In this document: in pieces, positions 30,201-42,100 of the stretch
Layout: every line of letters begins with the position of its first letter
How positions within the stretch are numbered: the stretch's first letter is position 1
Source of the DNA: Mactromeris polynyma
Taxonomy: Eukaryota; Mollusca; Bivalvia; Venerida; Mactridae
Length of the DNA: 64,000 bases
Reading direction: 5' to 3'
NCBI GenBank assembly: GCA_032209605.1
Contig: JASFXZ010000001.1
Location: 9,673,703 to 9,737,702 of the forward strand
Notes under the pieces: generated by a model
Databases searched by the model: none
Told to the model about the DNA's origin: nothing
Seen by the model: only the letters and a program-made list of their open reading frames with translations
Position numbers and translations under genes: made by a program

Positions 30201-33200
30201 GACTACAGGAAAATGAAGCGACAAAAGAAAGATGGGAGTATGTACTGAGGTTTTTTGCATAATATTGATAAGCAAAACTATTCACAACTTAATTTGTGCC
30301 TTTTAAATTTATCTCTGGTCAATTTCTTTTCAACTGACAAACTGTAGCTGTACTTTTCTCAATTCTTACATTTACTGTCTGGTTCAATTTACAAATTTTG
30401 TTTCCTTAGAATAATCTGTAGTGTTTATATTCAGTCAGGCCCCATTCCTCTTCCTGAAAAATGTATGTTTCCAATATTTTGTGAATTTCCCCCACTTACT
30501 TCATTTTGGATATTTTCAGCCTGAAACATTGAAATGTAGTAATATCTCATGATACAGATCTGTTTTTTGCATGTTTACATCTCTGAGCATTAACGAAATT
30601 GTGAATACATACCGAGGGCTCAACGCAACACTGTCGTAACTCCTATATAAATATGTAGGAGTTACGACAGTGTTGAGTTGAGCCCTCGAGTATATCCTGT
30701 TCAAAGTTTTCTGCCACCATTCCCCTAAAAATGACAATAAGCACTAATCAGCATGTATGTGTATGCTTGGTCTGAATTTGAAGTAGTGCTTCATTACAAT
30801 GCCATAGATGTATCTGTCGTTACTTTGCTATTGTAAATCTTATTTTCCATATTTTTCAGCCTTTGAACTTGTCCATGTTGATGAATATATAGATGAACTT
30901 TTGAGGGAAGAACGTTCTTGTGACATAATATTGCCAAGAATACAGGTAACCTATTAATTATTTGCATAACTTAGAATCTGAAACTATGGTCATATATTCT
31001 CTTTATTATTGTCAAATCCAGGAAATGAAAACAAATTTTCTTCTAAATGATGTTATTTTTTGGAATATTTTTAATTTTAATTTATACTTTCCAAGATGTT
31101 TAGTTATTTAACTACTGACCAATTATTAGGATTTAAGTGGATTATAAATGTTATATCCCTGTTCTCTTGTATATTTGTATAATATTTATTCTATCGTCAT
31201 TACAGAAACGTATGGTTTTAGAAGAAAGTAATCTGCTGGACTCGAGAGTAAGCGCCCTTGATGAAGATTTGGAAGATATGGACACTTCAGATGAGGAAGA
31301 TATAATGGTTTGTAATTTGATTTAGCCTTCCTATCATGTTGAAGATTCATTGTCAGACTTCACAAATGTGATTATAATGTCTGGTAGATATTCATTGGAT
31401 CTGGTGAAAAGATTTGGAAAAATGCTGTATTGAAAGTCGAAGGAAATAGATTTTTTGATTTCATCAATATGACTTTTCGCACATGATAATCACATTAAGC
31501 AGGAATTATTAGATCTGTTACATTCTTAATTAGCAATTTCTTCTTTTATCTTCTTTTCTATTTATATTATATTATATCTTAATTCTGTTGAAATCATCAC
31601 AAACTGTTGGACTTTAGTGAAATCAGTAGAGTTGTTTGTCTGAGTAGAGGTTTTGACAAGAAGAGCATTGCGCATACATTCCTCCCAGGTTTAAAATAAT
31701 TTAAGGGAGGTGCAGTGGTTGAGGGGTCAAGGGCCTGTCTTGATCTGAAGATAGTGTGTTACTTTGAGCCTCATGTTGAGCAGGTTGTGATCACAGGGGT
31801 TGACGTTTTGACCCCTGAAATTTTCAAAAGACTGTATTTTGACCCTTATAGTTTATGCATAAAGGGTCAAATTTTGTTTAAATTATAAGTATTTTGGCTA
31901 TAAGATGGTAAAATCTGGTCAAAAATGATCAAATTCACCCTTCAGATTCAGCAGCTAGTGAAACCCTGGATCACAAACTTCACAATCCCTGAATTTGATG
32001 TGAGTTCTGGTTTACCGTTAGTTACCCAGGATGCATTAATCTAGTGATAAGTAGAAGTTGTAAATACGTGTTTCGAAATTCAGTAAAATGAAGAAGTTAG
32101 AACTAAAATATGATCAAAATTGAAATATCAAATCTTTATCCAATGTATTGATATGTAGGACATTTACAAAGATGCAAATAAAGAGAAGAAGAGTTCAAGA
32201 GCAATTAAAGAGGTGGAAAAACCAAAAAGAAGTCCATCACCGAAATATGTTAGACCCCAATCTCCCCATCACAGGTATTGATTGCTGTTTTAATGAATTA
32301 ATAAGATTTACTGTATGTTTAGTGTTAAAGAATTCTGTGGTAAAAGCTGTGCTATTAGTTTTATATTCTTCTGCATAAATATTTATTTTTTTGTTTTAGG
32401 TTTTATTACTGCAAGTTGTTTAGGTTCCCCAATACACTTTTATATACATTATAATTATTTAGCAAAGATTCTCTGTTGAATAGCGTTTAGTATCTGAATG
32501 TAGAGATAAGGGTGATAACTTAGATTTGTCAAAACTTGTTTCTACATATTCCAATTTATTACACAATATTTCATATAATTTAGTCCCAAATTTAATGCCA
32601 ACTAGAATTTGTGAAGTTGAAATCGTGAAATTCGAAGCGTGAAGTTCAATTTACATTTAATTTTAGTTCAGTTTTGGTAATTTGCTGCTTGATATCTTAT
32701 CATAATTTCAAATTGCACTTTTTGAAGTTGTAAGTGTATGGTTGAAAATTTGTCAAAATTATAATTCTCTTTATATATTCATTCTTTCAGAGAGCGAGAT
32801 CATACTAGGAAAAGGTCAAGGTCAAGAGATAGAGACAGAGACAGAAAATCAGGTAAAATCAGGTTTATTTGGTATATTTGCTTTTTAGCTCACCTGAGCA
32901 TGAAGTGCTCTTGGTTTGTGCTCATGATGACCTAGTAGGATCCTTGGCTATTTGTCATCTGTCTTTGTGCATTATCTGTCAACATTTTCAGGAAATGACA
33001 CCTCCTTCTAACTGCTGAATGAATTTTGTCCAAACTTCACAGGAATGATCCTTTGGTATGCCAATCTGGTCTGCTGCATAAGTAGGTCACAGGAGCTAAA
33101 ATAGATTCTAAAAGTTTAAACTTTGAAAATCTTCTAGTCCAAAACCATAAGGCCTAGAGCTTTGATATTTGGTGTGTAACATTGTCTATTGGTCTTCTTA

Positions 33201-33988
33201 CAAGATTGCACAAATTATTACCACACACTAGATTTTGACTAAACTCGACAGGAATGATCCTTAGGAGGTCCTAGTTCAAAGTTATTCTTTTTTACCACTT
33301 CACAAATTGGTAGCAGAACATACATATGTCAAATATTTAGTTTTTTTTTTGTTTCAGACAAAAGACACAAGGAAGATGACAGGTAATTATATATTTTTAT
33401 GGAACTTATTTGTGTTCTTCAATAACTGGCTTTTACAGTGATAGACCTTTTTGTGTTTGTCAGGATAACGTACCAAGCAGAAGCTGATGTTATATAGAGA
33501 ACAGATGTGCTTTTTGCACAAACTTGTTCTAGCGTTCTTTACAATACTTTGACTGAAGTTACTATGTATAATCTGTTCTTTCTTCCTCACTGATTCATTT
33601 CATGCTTGTAGAATACTCGCCATGTGGTTAGGTTTTCTGATCACTGTATGCAATTGTAATATAAGTTGAAAAACAGTGTTAAGCAAAGATACGTTCTTAT
33701 TAAAGTCAAATGACGACTATCGCTATAAAGGGTGTTTGTTGATTGGTTAAAGTAATAAGGCTATCACTGAAACAGTTCATGTCCAATTTCAGAAAACACA
33801 AAAGTCACAAGAGTAGCAAGGAGCACCGTGAAAGAGATCGTGTTGATGACCGACACAAGGATCGACATAGAGATCGTCATCGAGACCACGGCAGTCGACA
33901 GAATAAGAACATTTCGAAAGCTGAATTAGAAATTCAGGAAGCCAATGAACTAAGAGCTAAACTAGGAATGGCTCCTTTGAGACCTTAG
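27224..33988 (+). CDS. PRPF38A: Pre-mRNA-splicing factor 38A, complete, 9 exons, 332 aa
   Basis: Exons 27224-27353, 29524-29683, 30116-30237, 30860-30945, 31206-31307, 32159-32274, 32791-32852, 33358-33382 and 33793-33988 join in phase (999 nt with stop), all GT-AG. The start MANRTVKDAHSIKGTNPQYL and the run through GGNIKPAPFLCLLLKMLQ, NEDFKYVRALGSLYMRLTG and RSCDIILPRIQKRMVLEE are nearly identical to human PRPF38A; this is the Prp38 domain (about 1-180). PRPF38A acts in the nucleus as a spliceosome B-complex protein. An acidic stretch (DEDLEDMDTSDEED) and an RS/RD/HR-rich tail follow, as in the family. The last 24 residues (ANELRAKLGMAPLRP at the end) are not in the human protein and resemble a HIND motif. 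The donor after exon 5 (ATG/GTTTGT) is the weakest. It is head to head with ORC1. Confidence 0.96.
27836..27930 (-). repeat. Dispersed repeat, inverted diverged copy
   Basis: On the minus strand CAATAAATATTTTTGAGTCG, then CAAATCTCGGGTCGGTCGG and TAAAGGGCTAACAAAC line up with the repeat at 13487-13590 and 28538-28640. It lies in PRPF38A intron 1. Confidence 0.5.
28538..28640 (+). repeat. Dispersed repeat, copy 2
   Basis: Nearly identical to 13487-13590 over about 100 bp (CTACCTACC in place of CTACGTACC is one of few differences). It lies in PRPF38A intron 1. Two near-identical copies 15 kb apart in introns of two genes indicate recent dispersal. Confidence 0.75.
30613..30688. repeat. Near-perfect 33-bp hairpin in PRPF38A intron 3
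   Basis: Arm 1 (30613-30645) begins CGAGGGCTCAAC and ends GTCGTAACTCCTA. Arm 2 (30656-30688) is its reverse complement with one mismatch (G versus T), separated by a 10-nt TATAAATATG loop. The structure is much longer than expected by chance. It could be a very short fold-back element or a pre-miRNA-like hairpin. The nearly perfect pairing and small loop fit a palindromic MITE somewhat better. Confidence 0.9.
32886..33300 (+). repeat. Bivalve-type dispersed repeat (TTAGCTCACCTGAG family)
   Basis: It begins TTTTAGCTCACCTGAGCATG with a small hairpin (GAGCA TGAAG TGCTC). It continues with the interior modules CAGGAATGATCCTTTGG, CTGGTCTGCTGCATAAG and TAAAAGTTTAAACTTTG, and a second CAGGAATGATCCTTAGG. 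Related interior sequence occurs at 54600-54910 and a related head at 46581-46660. I know this head as a common mollusc repeat. It lies in PRPF38A intron 7. Confidence 0.65.
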
Positions 33989-34329
33989 CTGTGTTGACAT
34001 TTTGACTGGAATTAAACTCTTGAATTGGAATTTTAGCTAAAGTTTCATAACAAGCCTAAAATTCTTCATTAGATCTAGTCTGCCTGTGGATTCTTTGCAG
34101 ATACTTTTTCTTTGTTATTACATTCAACTTGATATTGCATGCGATGATCTTTTACAAAAAAATTTGTATGGACTTTGAAATCAACTGAAATTGATCAGCA
34201 TGAAAAATGATGAAACAATGGCTTCAACTGTCACAACTTTTTATATGAAGACATTTTCTATGCTCTGTATTTTCAACTTATGTTAGATTTCAGAATACTC
34301 TTCATTGCTAAATTTTGAAAATTTCTGAA

Positions 34330-34335
34330 AATAAA
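34330..34335 (+). other. Candidate PRPF38A polyadenylation signal
   Basis: AATAAA 342 bp after the PRPF38A stop codon, the first good signal on this strand; a second candidate, AATAAA, lies near 34421. Confidence 0.55.
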
Positions 34336-34697
34336 TACGATTGTGAATAATATTAGATATGTTGAATGATCAGCTGGGTGTTGAACAATTCATTGAAAGG
34401 AAAGAAACAATGTTCTTGCTAAAATAAAAGTTGATACCTAATGTAGTTAATAGTATTGTTGTATTAGCTACCATTATCTTACATTGTGGTTGATATGCAC
34501 ACACATTCATTACTTACATAGGGTGAAGAAAATTATGTTGAATGATATAATAAGTCAACTGAATCGCTTATACAGGTAATATTGTCTGCTAATTTGGTCT
34601 ATATAGCTTGGTCTAGGGTCATTGATTTAAGGTGTGTGTGCAAATATGTCATCATGTTATGTTTACCTGTTTAGTGTAATTGGCTTATTAGTAAGTG
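34336..34697. other. Intergenic spacer, no feature seen
   Basis: AT-rich sequence between the PRPF38A 3' end and the 70-bp satellite; no ORF or repeat recognised. Confidence 0.5.
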
Positions 34698-37200
34698 ATG
34701 ATATTACAACTACAGCATTCTATGAGCAATGTATGTTTGGAATCTATCTTGCATCCTGTCGGCAACAATATTCAGACAAGTACAATATTCTTTTAAACAA
34801 TGTATGTTTGCAATCTGTTGTGCTACTTGTCAGCAATAATATTCAGACAACAACAATATTCCTAAACCAATGAATGTTTGCAATCTGTTGTGCTTCTAGT
34901 CGGCAACAGACAACTACAATATCCTTTAAGCAATGTATGTTTGGAATCTATCCTGCATCCTGTATGCAACAATATTCAGACAGCTACAATATTCTTTAAG
35001 CAATGTATGTTTGGAATCTATCATGCATCGGGTATGCAACAATATTCATGCAACTACAATATCCTTTAAGCAATGTATGTTTGGAATCTATCATGCATCC
35101 TGTATGCAACAATATTCATGCAACTACAATATTCTTTAAGCAATGTATGTTTGGAATCTATCATGCATCGGGTATGCAACAATATTCATGCAACTACAAT
35201 ATTCTTTAAGCAATGTATGTTTGGAATCTATCATGCATTGGGTATGCAACAATATTCATGCAACTACAATATTCTTTAAGCAATGTATGTTTGGAATCTA
35301 TCATGCATCGGGTATGCAACAATATTCATGCAACTACAATATCCTTTAAGCAATGTATGTTTGGAATCTATCATGCATCCTGTATGCAACAATATTCATG
35401 CAACTACAATATCCTTTAAGCAATGTATGTTTGGAATCTATCATGCATCGGGTATGCAACAATATTCATGCAACTACAATATTCTTTAAGCAATGTATGT
35501 TTGGAATCTATCATGCATCCTGTATGCAACAATATTCATGCAACTACAATATCCTTTAAGCAATGTATGTTTGGAATCTATCATGCATCCTGTATGCAAC
35601 AATATTCATGCAACTACAATATCCTTTAAGCAATGTATGTTTAGAATCTATCATGCATCCTGTATGCAACAATATTCATGCAACTACAATATTCTTTAAG
35701 CAATGTATGTTTGGAATCTATCATGCATCGGGTATGCAACAATATTCATGCAACTACAATATCCTTTAAGCAATGTATGTTTGGAATCTATCATGCATCC
35801 TGTATGCAACAATATTCATGCAACTACAATATTCTTTAAGCAATGTATGTTTGGAATCTATCATGCATCGGGTATGCAACAATATTCATGCAACTACAAT
35901 ATTCTTTAAGCAATGTATGTTTGGAATCTATCATGCATCCTGTATGCAACAATATTCATGCAACTACAATATTCTTTAAGCAATGTATGTTTGGAATCTA
36001 TCCTGCTACTTGTCGGTAACAGTATTCAGACACCTTCAATATTCTTTAAGCAATGTATGTTTGGAATATGTTGTGCTACTTGTCGGCAACAATATTCAGA
36101 CAACTACAATATTCTTTAAGCAATGTATGTTTGGAATATGTTGTGCTACTTGTCGGCAACAATATTCAGACAACTACAATATTCTTTAAGCAATGCATGT
36201 TTGGAATATGTTGTGCTACTTGTCGGCAACAATATTCAGACACCTACAATATTCTTTAAGCAATGTATGTTTGGAATATGTTGTGCTACTTGTCGGCAAC
36301 AATATTCAGACAACTACAATATTCTTTAAGCAATGTATTTTTGGAATCTATCCTGCATCCTGTAGGCAACAATATTCATGCAACTACAATATTCTTTAAG
36401 CAATGTATTTTTGGAATCTATCCTGCATCCTGTAGGCAACAATATTCTGACATCTACAATATTCTTTAAGCAATAAATGTTTGGAATCTATCTTGCATCC
36501 TGTAGGCAACACTATTCAGACAACTTCATATTCTTTAAACAATGTATATTTGGAATATGTTGAGCTACTTGTCGGCAACAATATTCATACAATTACAATA
36601 TTGTTTAAGCAATGTATGTTTGGAATCTATCCTGCATCCTGTCGGCAACAATATTCAGACAACTACAATATCCTTTAAGCAATGTATGTTTTGAATCTAT
36701 CCTCAACCTGTATGCAACAATATTCAGACAACTACAATATTCTTTAAGCAATGTATGTTTGGAATATGTTGTGCTACTTGTCGGCAACAATATTCAGACA
36801 ACTACAATATTCTTTAAGCAATGTATGTTTGGAACATGTTGTGCTACTTGTCGGCAACAATATTCAGACAACTACAATATTCTTTAACCAATGTATGTTT
36901 GGAATCTGTTGTGCTACATGTCGGCAACAGTATTCAGACAACTACAATATCCTTTAAGCAATATATGTTTTGAATCTATCCTGCATCCTGCAGGCAACGA
37001 TATTCATACAACTACAATATTCTTTAATCAACGTATTTTGGAATCTATCCTGCATCCTGCAGGCAACGATATTCATACAACTACAATATTCTTTAATCAA
37101 CGTATTTTGGAATCTATCCTGCATCCTGTAGGCATCAATACTCAGAAAATACAATATTCTTTAAGGAATGTATGTTTGGAATCTGTTGTGCTACTTGTCG
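34698..37200 (+). repeat. 70-bp satellite array, about 35 units
   Basis: Units share CAATGTATGTTTGGAAT, CAACAATATTCA and CAACTACAATATTCTTTAAG around a variable centre. There are three central types: CTATCATGCATC.KGTATG (block 35000-35960, itself alternating CCTG and CGGG forms), TATGTTGTGCTACTTGTCGG (34800-34900, 36050-36340, 36750-36930) and CTATCCTGCATCCTGTAGG (36340-36520, 36970-37130). Apparent ORFs arise only because three units make 210 bp. The array is interrupted at about 37200 by an L1-like element and a diverged unit reappears at about 39085-39110. Confidence 0.96.
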
Positions 37201-39085
37201 GAAACAACAGTTATACAACCCAGATAAAATCAAAAGATCTATTATGAATCAGGACACTGAACACGGAGGAATCAGAGTCGTGAATTTGGATCATTCTATA
37301 CAAGCTCTTAAACTTACCTGGTTAAGACGTTGTTTTAAAAATAGAGGTAATTATTGGCATTTAATAAGCACAAAATGTCCTTTCTATGAGCCTTTTTGCA
37401 AATTTGGAGCTGATTATGTCAAACGTAAAATTGTGAATATCCAAAATGATTTCTGGAAAAACGTTTGGACTAGTTATGTCTCACTTTGTGAAACTCGCAC
37501 TGTTAACTCTTGGCATGAATTCCTATCAATGCCAGTTTGGTATAATGGCAAATTCAAAATTGCTGACAAACCTTTCTTTGATAAAAACTTCCTTAATAAT
37601 GGCATATTCTTAATAAATGATTTTATGAAAAACAATAGCAATTTTTATTCTTATGAAGAATTTCAGCAAAAATATTCAGTAGTAACAAACTTTCTTCAAT
37701 ACTCAAACATTATTCACTCCTTTAGAACATATTTGGATTCAATAAAGATTCCACACAAAGCAATAAATAATGCAAGTCCTACACAACCTTTAATATTAAA
37801 GACAATTTTTCAGTCAGATAAAGGATGTATACCCTTTTATGACATTCTTAATACAAACGGCAAATCGTCGAAGGCAAAAAGAAAGTGGGAGAATGATATA
37901 AACATGAATGTTTTAGACTGGCGAAATATTTACAAATTACCATTTAAAATAACAAAAGATCCCAAACTTCAATACAAAATAAATCACAGAGTTTTAGTAA
38001 CAAATTACCTTTTACTTAAAATGGGTCTACGTAATAATGATTTATGTACCTTCTGCAATTCTTTTTCTGAAACAATTATCCATCTATTCTATAATTGCAT
38101 TATTGTTCAGACTTTTTGGCAAAATTTAACTAGTTGGATGAACAGAAATTGCCCGAACGTGGGGGTAAATTTGACAAAAAAAAACAAAGCATGATATACT
38201 TCTAGGAAGTAATAATGTCCAAACTGCCATAGATAAAGTACTTATTATTGCAAAATATCATATTTATCAATGCAAAATGAATTCAGCTGTTCCTAATATT
38301 GATACTTTTAAAAACCAATTTGCTTTATATTATAAAACAGAAAAACATATTGCCTTAAAAACTTTCAGTATGGAACATTTGAAAACATTTGGACTCCTTT
38401 GGCAGTAATTACACAGACACGGGACAGGTAACGCTAATAATTAATTATATTTATCTTAATATTTGTCATCATGGAAGATCGCTCTTTTGCTCTTTTATCT
38501 ACCTTTCAACCTTTTTCTACAGTTCTGGTTAATTCTTAATCCATCCACCAGAAGTCTTTGATCTTTAGTTATTTCTGTTTTTTTTCTTGAAAACACTTGG
38601 TAAAACATAGTTTAAACGTATGTCTTTGCTAATAACTCCGAGTATATACATCATGTATAACAATAGCTGAGATGTTCTAAATTAGTTTTGCCCTGAGTGT
38701 TTACTTAAATAATAATTTATTTACAATTTTCAAAACCGTTATTTATCCATCTTAGGCGGTTAAGCTATTTTCGTTTTCGCTGCCTAGACCATCCTTCTTA
38801 TGGTGGAGAATACTATTTTTCATCTCTTTAAATAATAAATTAACAAAGCTTTTTGACTTAAAATGTGTATTGCTTTATACAAAGAAAGAACATTGAAAGA
38901 AATTATAATTTAACAATGAATTATAAAAACCCTCAATAGTTTTTATGGTTAAATTTTATATATACTCGGACACTGACTATGGAAACATTGTGCATTTATT
39001 ATTTCTTGAAAGACATATATGTATGAATTGTATAATGTAATATGCTTACCTGAAAAATAAATAGTTACAAAAACAAAACAATTCG
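37200..39085 (+). mobile_element. L1-like non-LTR retrotransposon, 5'-truncated
   Basis: An open frame from about 37240 to 38194 encodes the C-terminal portion of an L1-type ORF2: GGIRVVNLDHSIQALKLTWL after the RT, then YNGKFKIADKPFF, FQYKINHRVLVTNYLLL-like residues, and a zinc-binding CTFCNSF..TIIHLFYNC..VQTFW motif (C-x2-C ... H-x4-C). A frameshift in an A-run near 38180 moves the ending (VLIIAKYHIYQCKMN ... LKTFGLLWQ, stop at about 38408) to another frame. The endonuclease and RT core are missing, so it is a dead-on-arrival copy. An AT-rich 3' UTR runs to about 39085, where satellite sequence (CAACTACAATATTCTTGAAG) resumes. Confidence 0.82.
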
Positions 39086-39109
39086 TACAACTACAATATT
39101 CTTGAAGTA

Positions 39110-42100
39110 ATGTGTACGATTCCCTTTCAACATTATTGTTGGAATTTAAGTATTTTTACATCATTGCTGTAAGCATTGTACAATGTTTTATGCAAATCGA
39201 TAATATTGTTAAGTATTACAACTTAATCCAGCATATGGAACAAGCTATTACAGCTTAAATTAGTATATTAAGGCCTGGTGGTCCAAGGTTTGAGTGCCAT
39301 ACTTCAGGACGCCAGGTACTGGGTGTAATCCCACTACGGGTCAGTTCGTATGGAGTCTTCACAATTCCTAAATTAGGCATACGGATTGGTTATAAAACCC
39401 AGAAAACAGTGATTAATATATATCTTATAATATTTTGTTTCACAATTGATGCAATATAAGTAAGAAATCAAAATTACTGGTGAACGAGGCAAAATCTGTA
39501 TGTGAGCAGCAAATAGGTGTCTGGCACACGTTCAATACTAAGGCAATAACTTTGAGGCTTTTAGTAAATTAATTTTGCTGTACGTAGATAATAACCAACA
39601 TAATTGCGTTTCTCATAAAACATACGGTGAATATTTACTTAGTATCATAAATATGGTAGAAACTAATGACATTATTTTGCTAATATGTACATGTAGGTAA
39701 AATTATTTCATAAATATTGAATATATTTTAATGCAATTTGTTCTTGTGTAACTTCTAATGAAATAATGCACTCCATTTCTCTTTAATATGTTCCCCATTT
39801 ATCTATTCACTGACATTTTAAATTGAAATTTATTGACTTTTTTCAAATCATAAATATTCTATTACTGCATTTGCGTGGAATGCATGTCTCCAATATATCT
39901 AGCTTTAATTGGATAATTTAACTACCAATTTATGAGAAGCTAGGAAACATTTGAGTATTTTCCAGCCTTGGAGATAGAAATTTATCTTATACTGATGCAT
40001 TGTCATCTGTAATGAGGTTCGGGCATTCTTAAGTAAAAATCATTACAGTGAAATGATAAAATATGACATATTTAAGTACATTCCGGATAAATAATGTATG
40101 TGAATTTACTGTGCCTCTTAATGATTTATTTGAAATATAGATTCTACTTTGAATAATGCGGATGATGAATGTATGGAAGATACTGGTTAAGTTCATCAAT
40201 ATTTGGGGCTATTACAAAAGTTCAAGAAACTTGCAGTTTTGACCATCGAAGTACGAAGAGGAAATGAGATTTGTTAGTTATTGTTACCAAACAAAAACCG
40301 GTTGTAAAATTTCAGGAATCACTACAAGGTTTTGCATTGTTTCTGTGTTAAAACGTGAATTCTGAGGGAAGCAGTTTGTAAATGAAGTTCGCACAACATC
40401 GAACAACATCATCCCGTCATTAAGTAGTAAGTGGTCCAGTGTCATGAACAATCCATTGCAGCAAGGAGAGTACATGTATTTTGAAATAGACAATGCTTAT
40501 GGGCATTAACATTCAGATATTTAAAACTATGAAAAATGTGACTTTCACATGACATACCACAACGTTGCCAACAGCTAGGTCTTCATATGTGCCCACTATT
40601 TTGATATCATATCTTGGAGAATAAGTAGAATAATGACCTGAAAAATGCATACTGAAAACCAGGACACCAATATATGTCCCAAAGAGATTGCTCGAATGTC
40701 TTTCCATTGTGGTGAGCGTCCACGAATTACACCAAAAGTACATGACAAACTTTTGCAGTTAGTCAAATACTGATTCAATGTCTCTTTTTTGAAAAAAAAC
40801 AACCTTGCTTTATTTTGCTTTGTCAGTTCTAGCCTGCTGAAGAGTGTGACATATATTTGTTAATCAACATCTCTTCTTTGTACAAATAACACTTATATGC
40901 ACATAATGAAAACAATTTACAATGTACAAAGCCACTCTAAATTAGAGTTATAAGAGACACAAAACATATTGAAATGTACCAAACAAAGCATATTTCCATA
41001 CGCATGATAAGAAACTAGAAACAAATGCTAATCCTGGTATAAAAACTTATTAAGGTAATACTCAGGTTAAGAAACTGAAAGTATCGCGCACAAGCGTGCA
41101 TAAGTACAAAATAAGTGTAAAAATCGATTATCATCTCTGTCAGACAGTAGATGAACTGATTATCACTTGCCTTTAGTTTATAGACAAAATAACAACAATA
41201 TAAAACATGACATACACTACTTACATAAATAAAACATTCTGGTGTTAAGAATACTGTTACAGGTTTTGGCGCTTATTCGACACAGTGTTATATCAGATAA
41301 AATAAAGGACAACTTGTCTATATCAGACATATTCTTGAATAAAGGATTAATATCATATGCTCTTTCACACACTTGTACGGATGGTTTGTTGCATGTTAAT
41401 TATATTAAGAATTATTTCAGCATTATCAAGTTATTAAATTTCAGACAATCGATGCTGCTTGAAGGAAACCAAAGAAGAACCGTGATTTAATTTTAATGTG
41501 TTATTTTCTTTCGGTTTTATTAAAAATCGATGTGAAGTTTGATGATACAGGAGTTGCAGAGTTACTGATCTTGATGATACGACTATCACAGCTCTACATT
41601 TGTCTCTGTCAGTATCGTTGCACCATGCAGTCATAGTCATTTCATAAGCTAATGCGAATAGTATCAGCGTTGTCTAGCGTTTTTTATTATTTCATTCAGT
41701 TTTTGAGCTTGTATCACTTTACAGTGACACAGGAGATTGTCACGAGTTCTCTCCCCTTCTATACCCCTTTTATAGTATAACTATATATCGTATGTAAACG
41801 AGTATAACGCTTTTCAAATCTGACCTCTTTCCGCAGCTAAATCGCACGTCAAACTTTAAAATATATACACGATATACAACGGATTCTAAGCATGAATTAT
41901 TTATATTTCAAATGACCCCTACTTTATGCAAATCCGTCAAGAATTGGCGAAGTTCTCATAGGAAATGTATCAAAATGAGCACAAGACAAAAACCTCGTCG
42001 ATTTGCTTTAACACACGAATACGTCAATGAACGCATCTTTCAGACCGACTTTTCCGCTAACTTGACACCGATTTGTCCTCCTGTATACATGCAGATCTGA

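Noticed and set aside
31690..31790. tRNA-like segment GGTGCAGTGGTTGAGGGG in PRPF38A intron 5
   Set aside because: Resembles an A box only; no convincing B box or shared SINE body.
34634..37247. About 25 overlapping 65-118 codon ORFs
   Set aside because: Products of the 70-bp satellite (three units make 210 bp), not genes.
40284..40760. Possible minus-strand exons (peptides GHYSTYSPRYDIKIVGTYED and FDVVRTSFTNCFPQNSRFN) with a good donor near 40557
   Set aside because: Codon-like, but no family recognised, the acceptor of the second piece is unclear, and no neighbouring exons were found.
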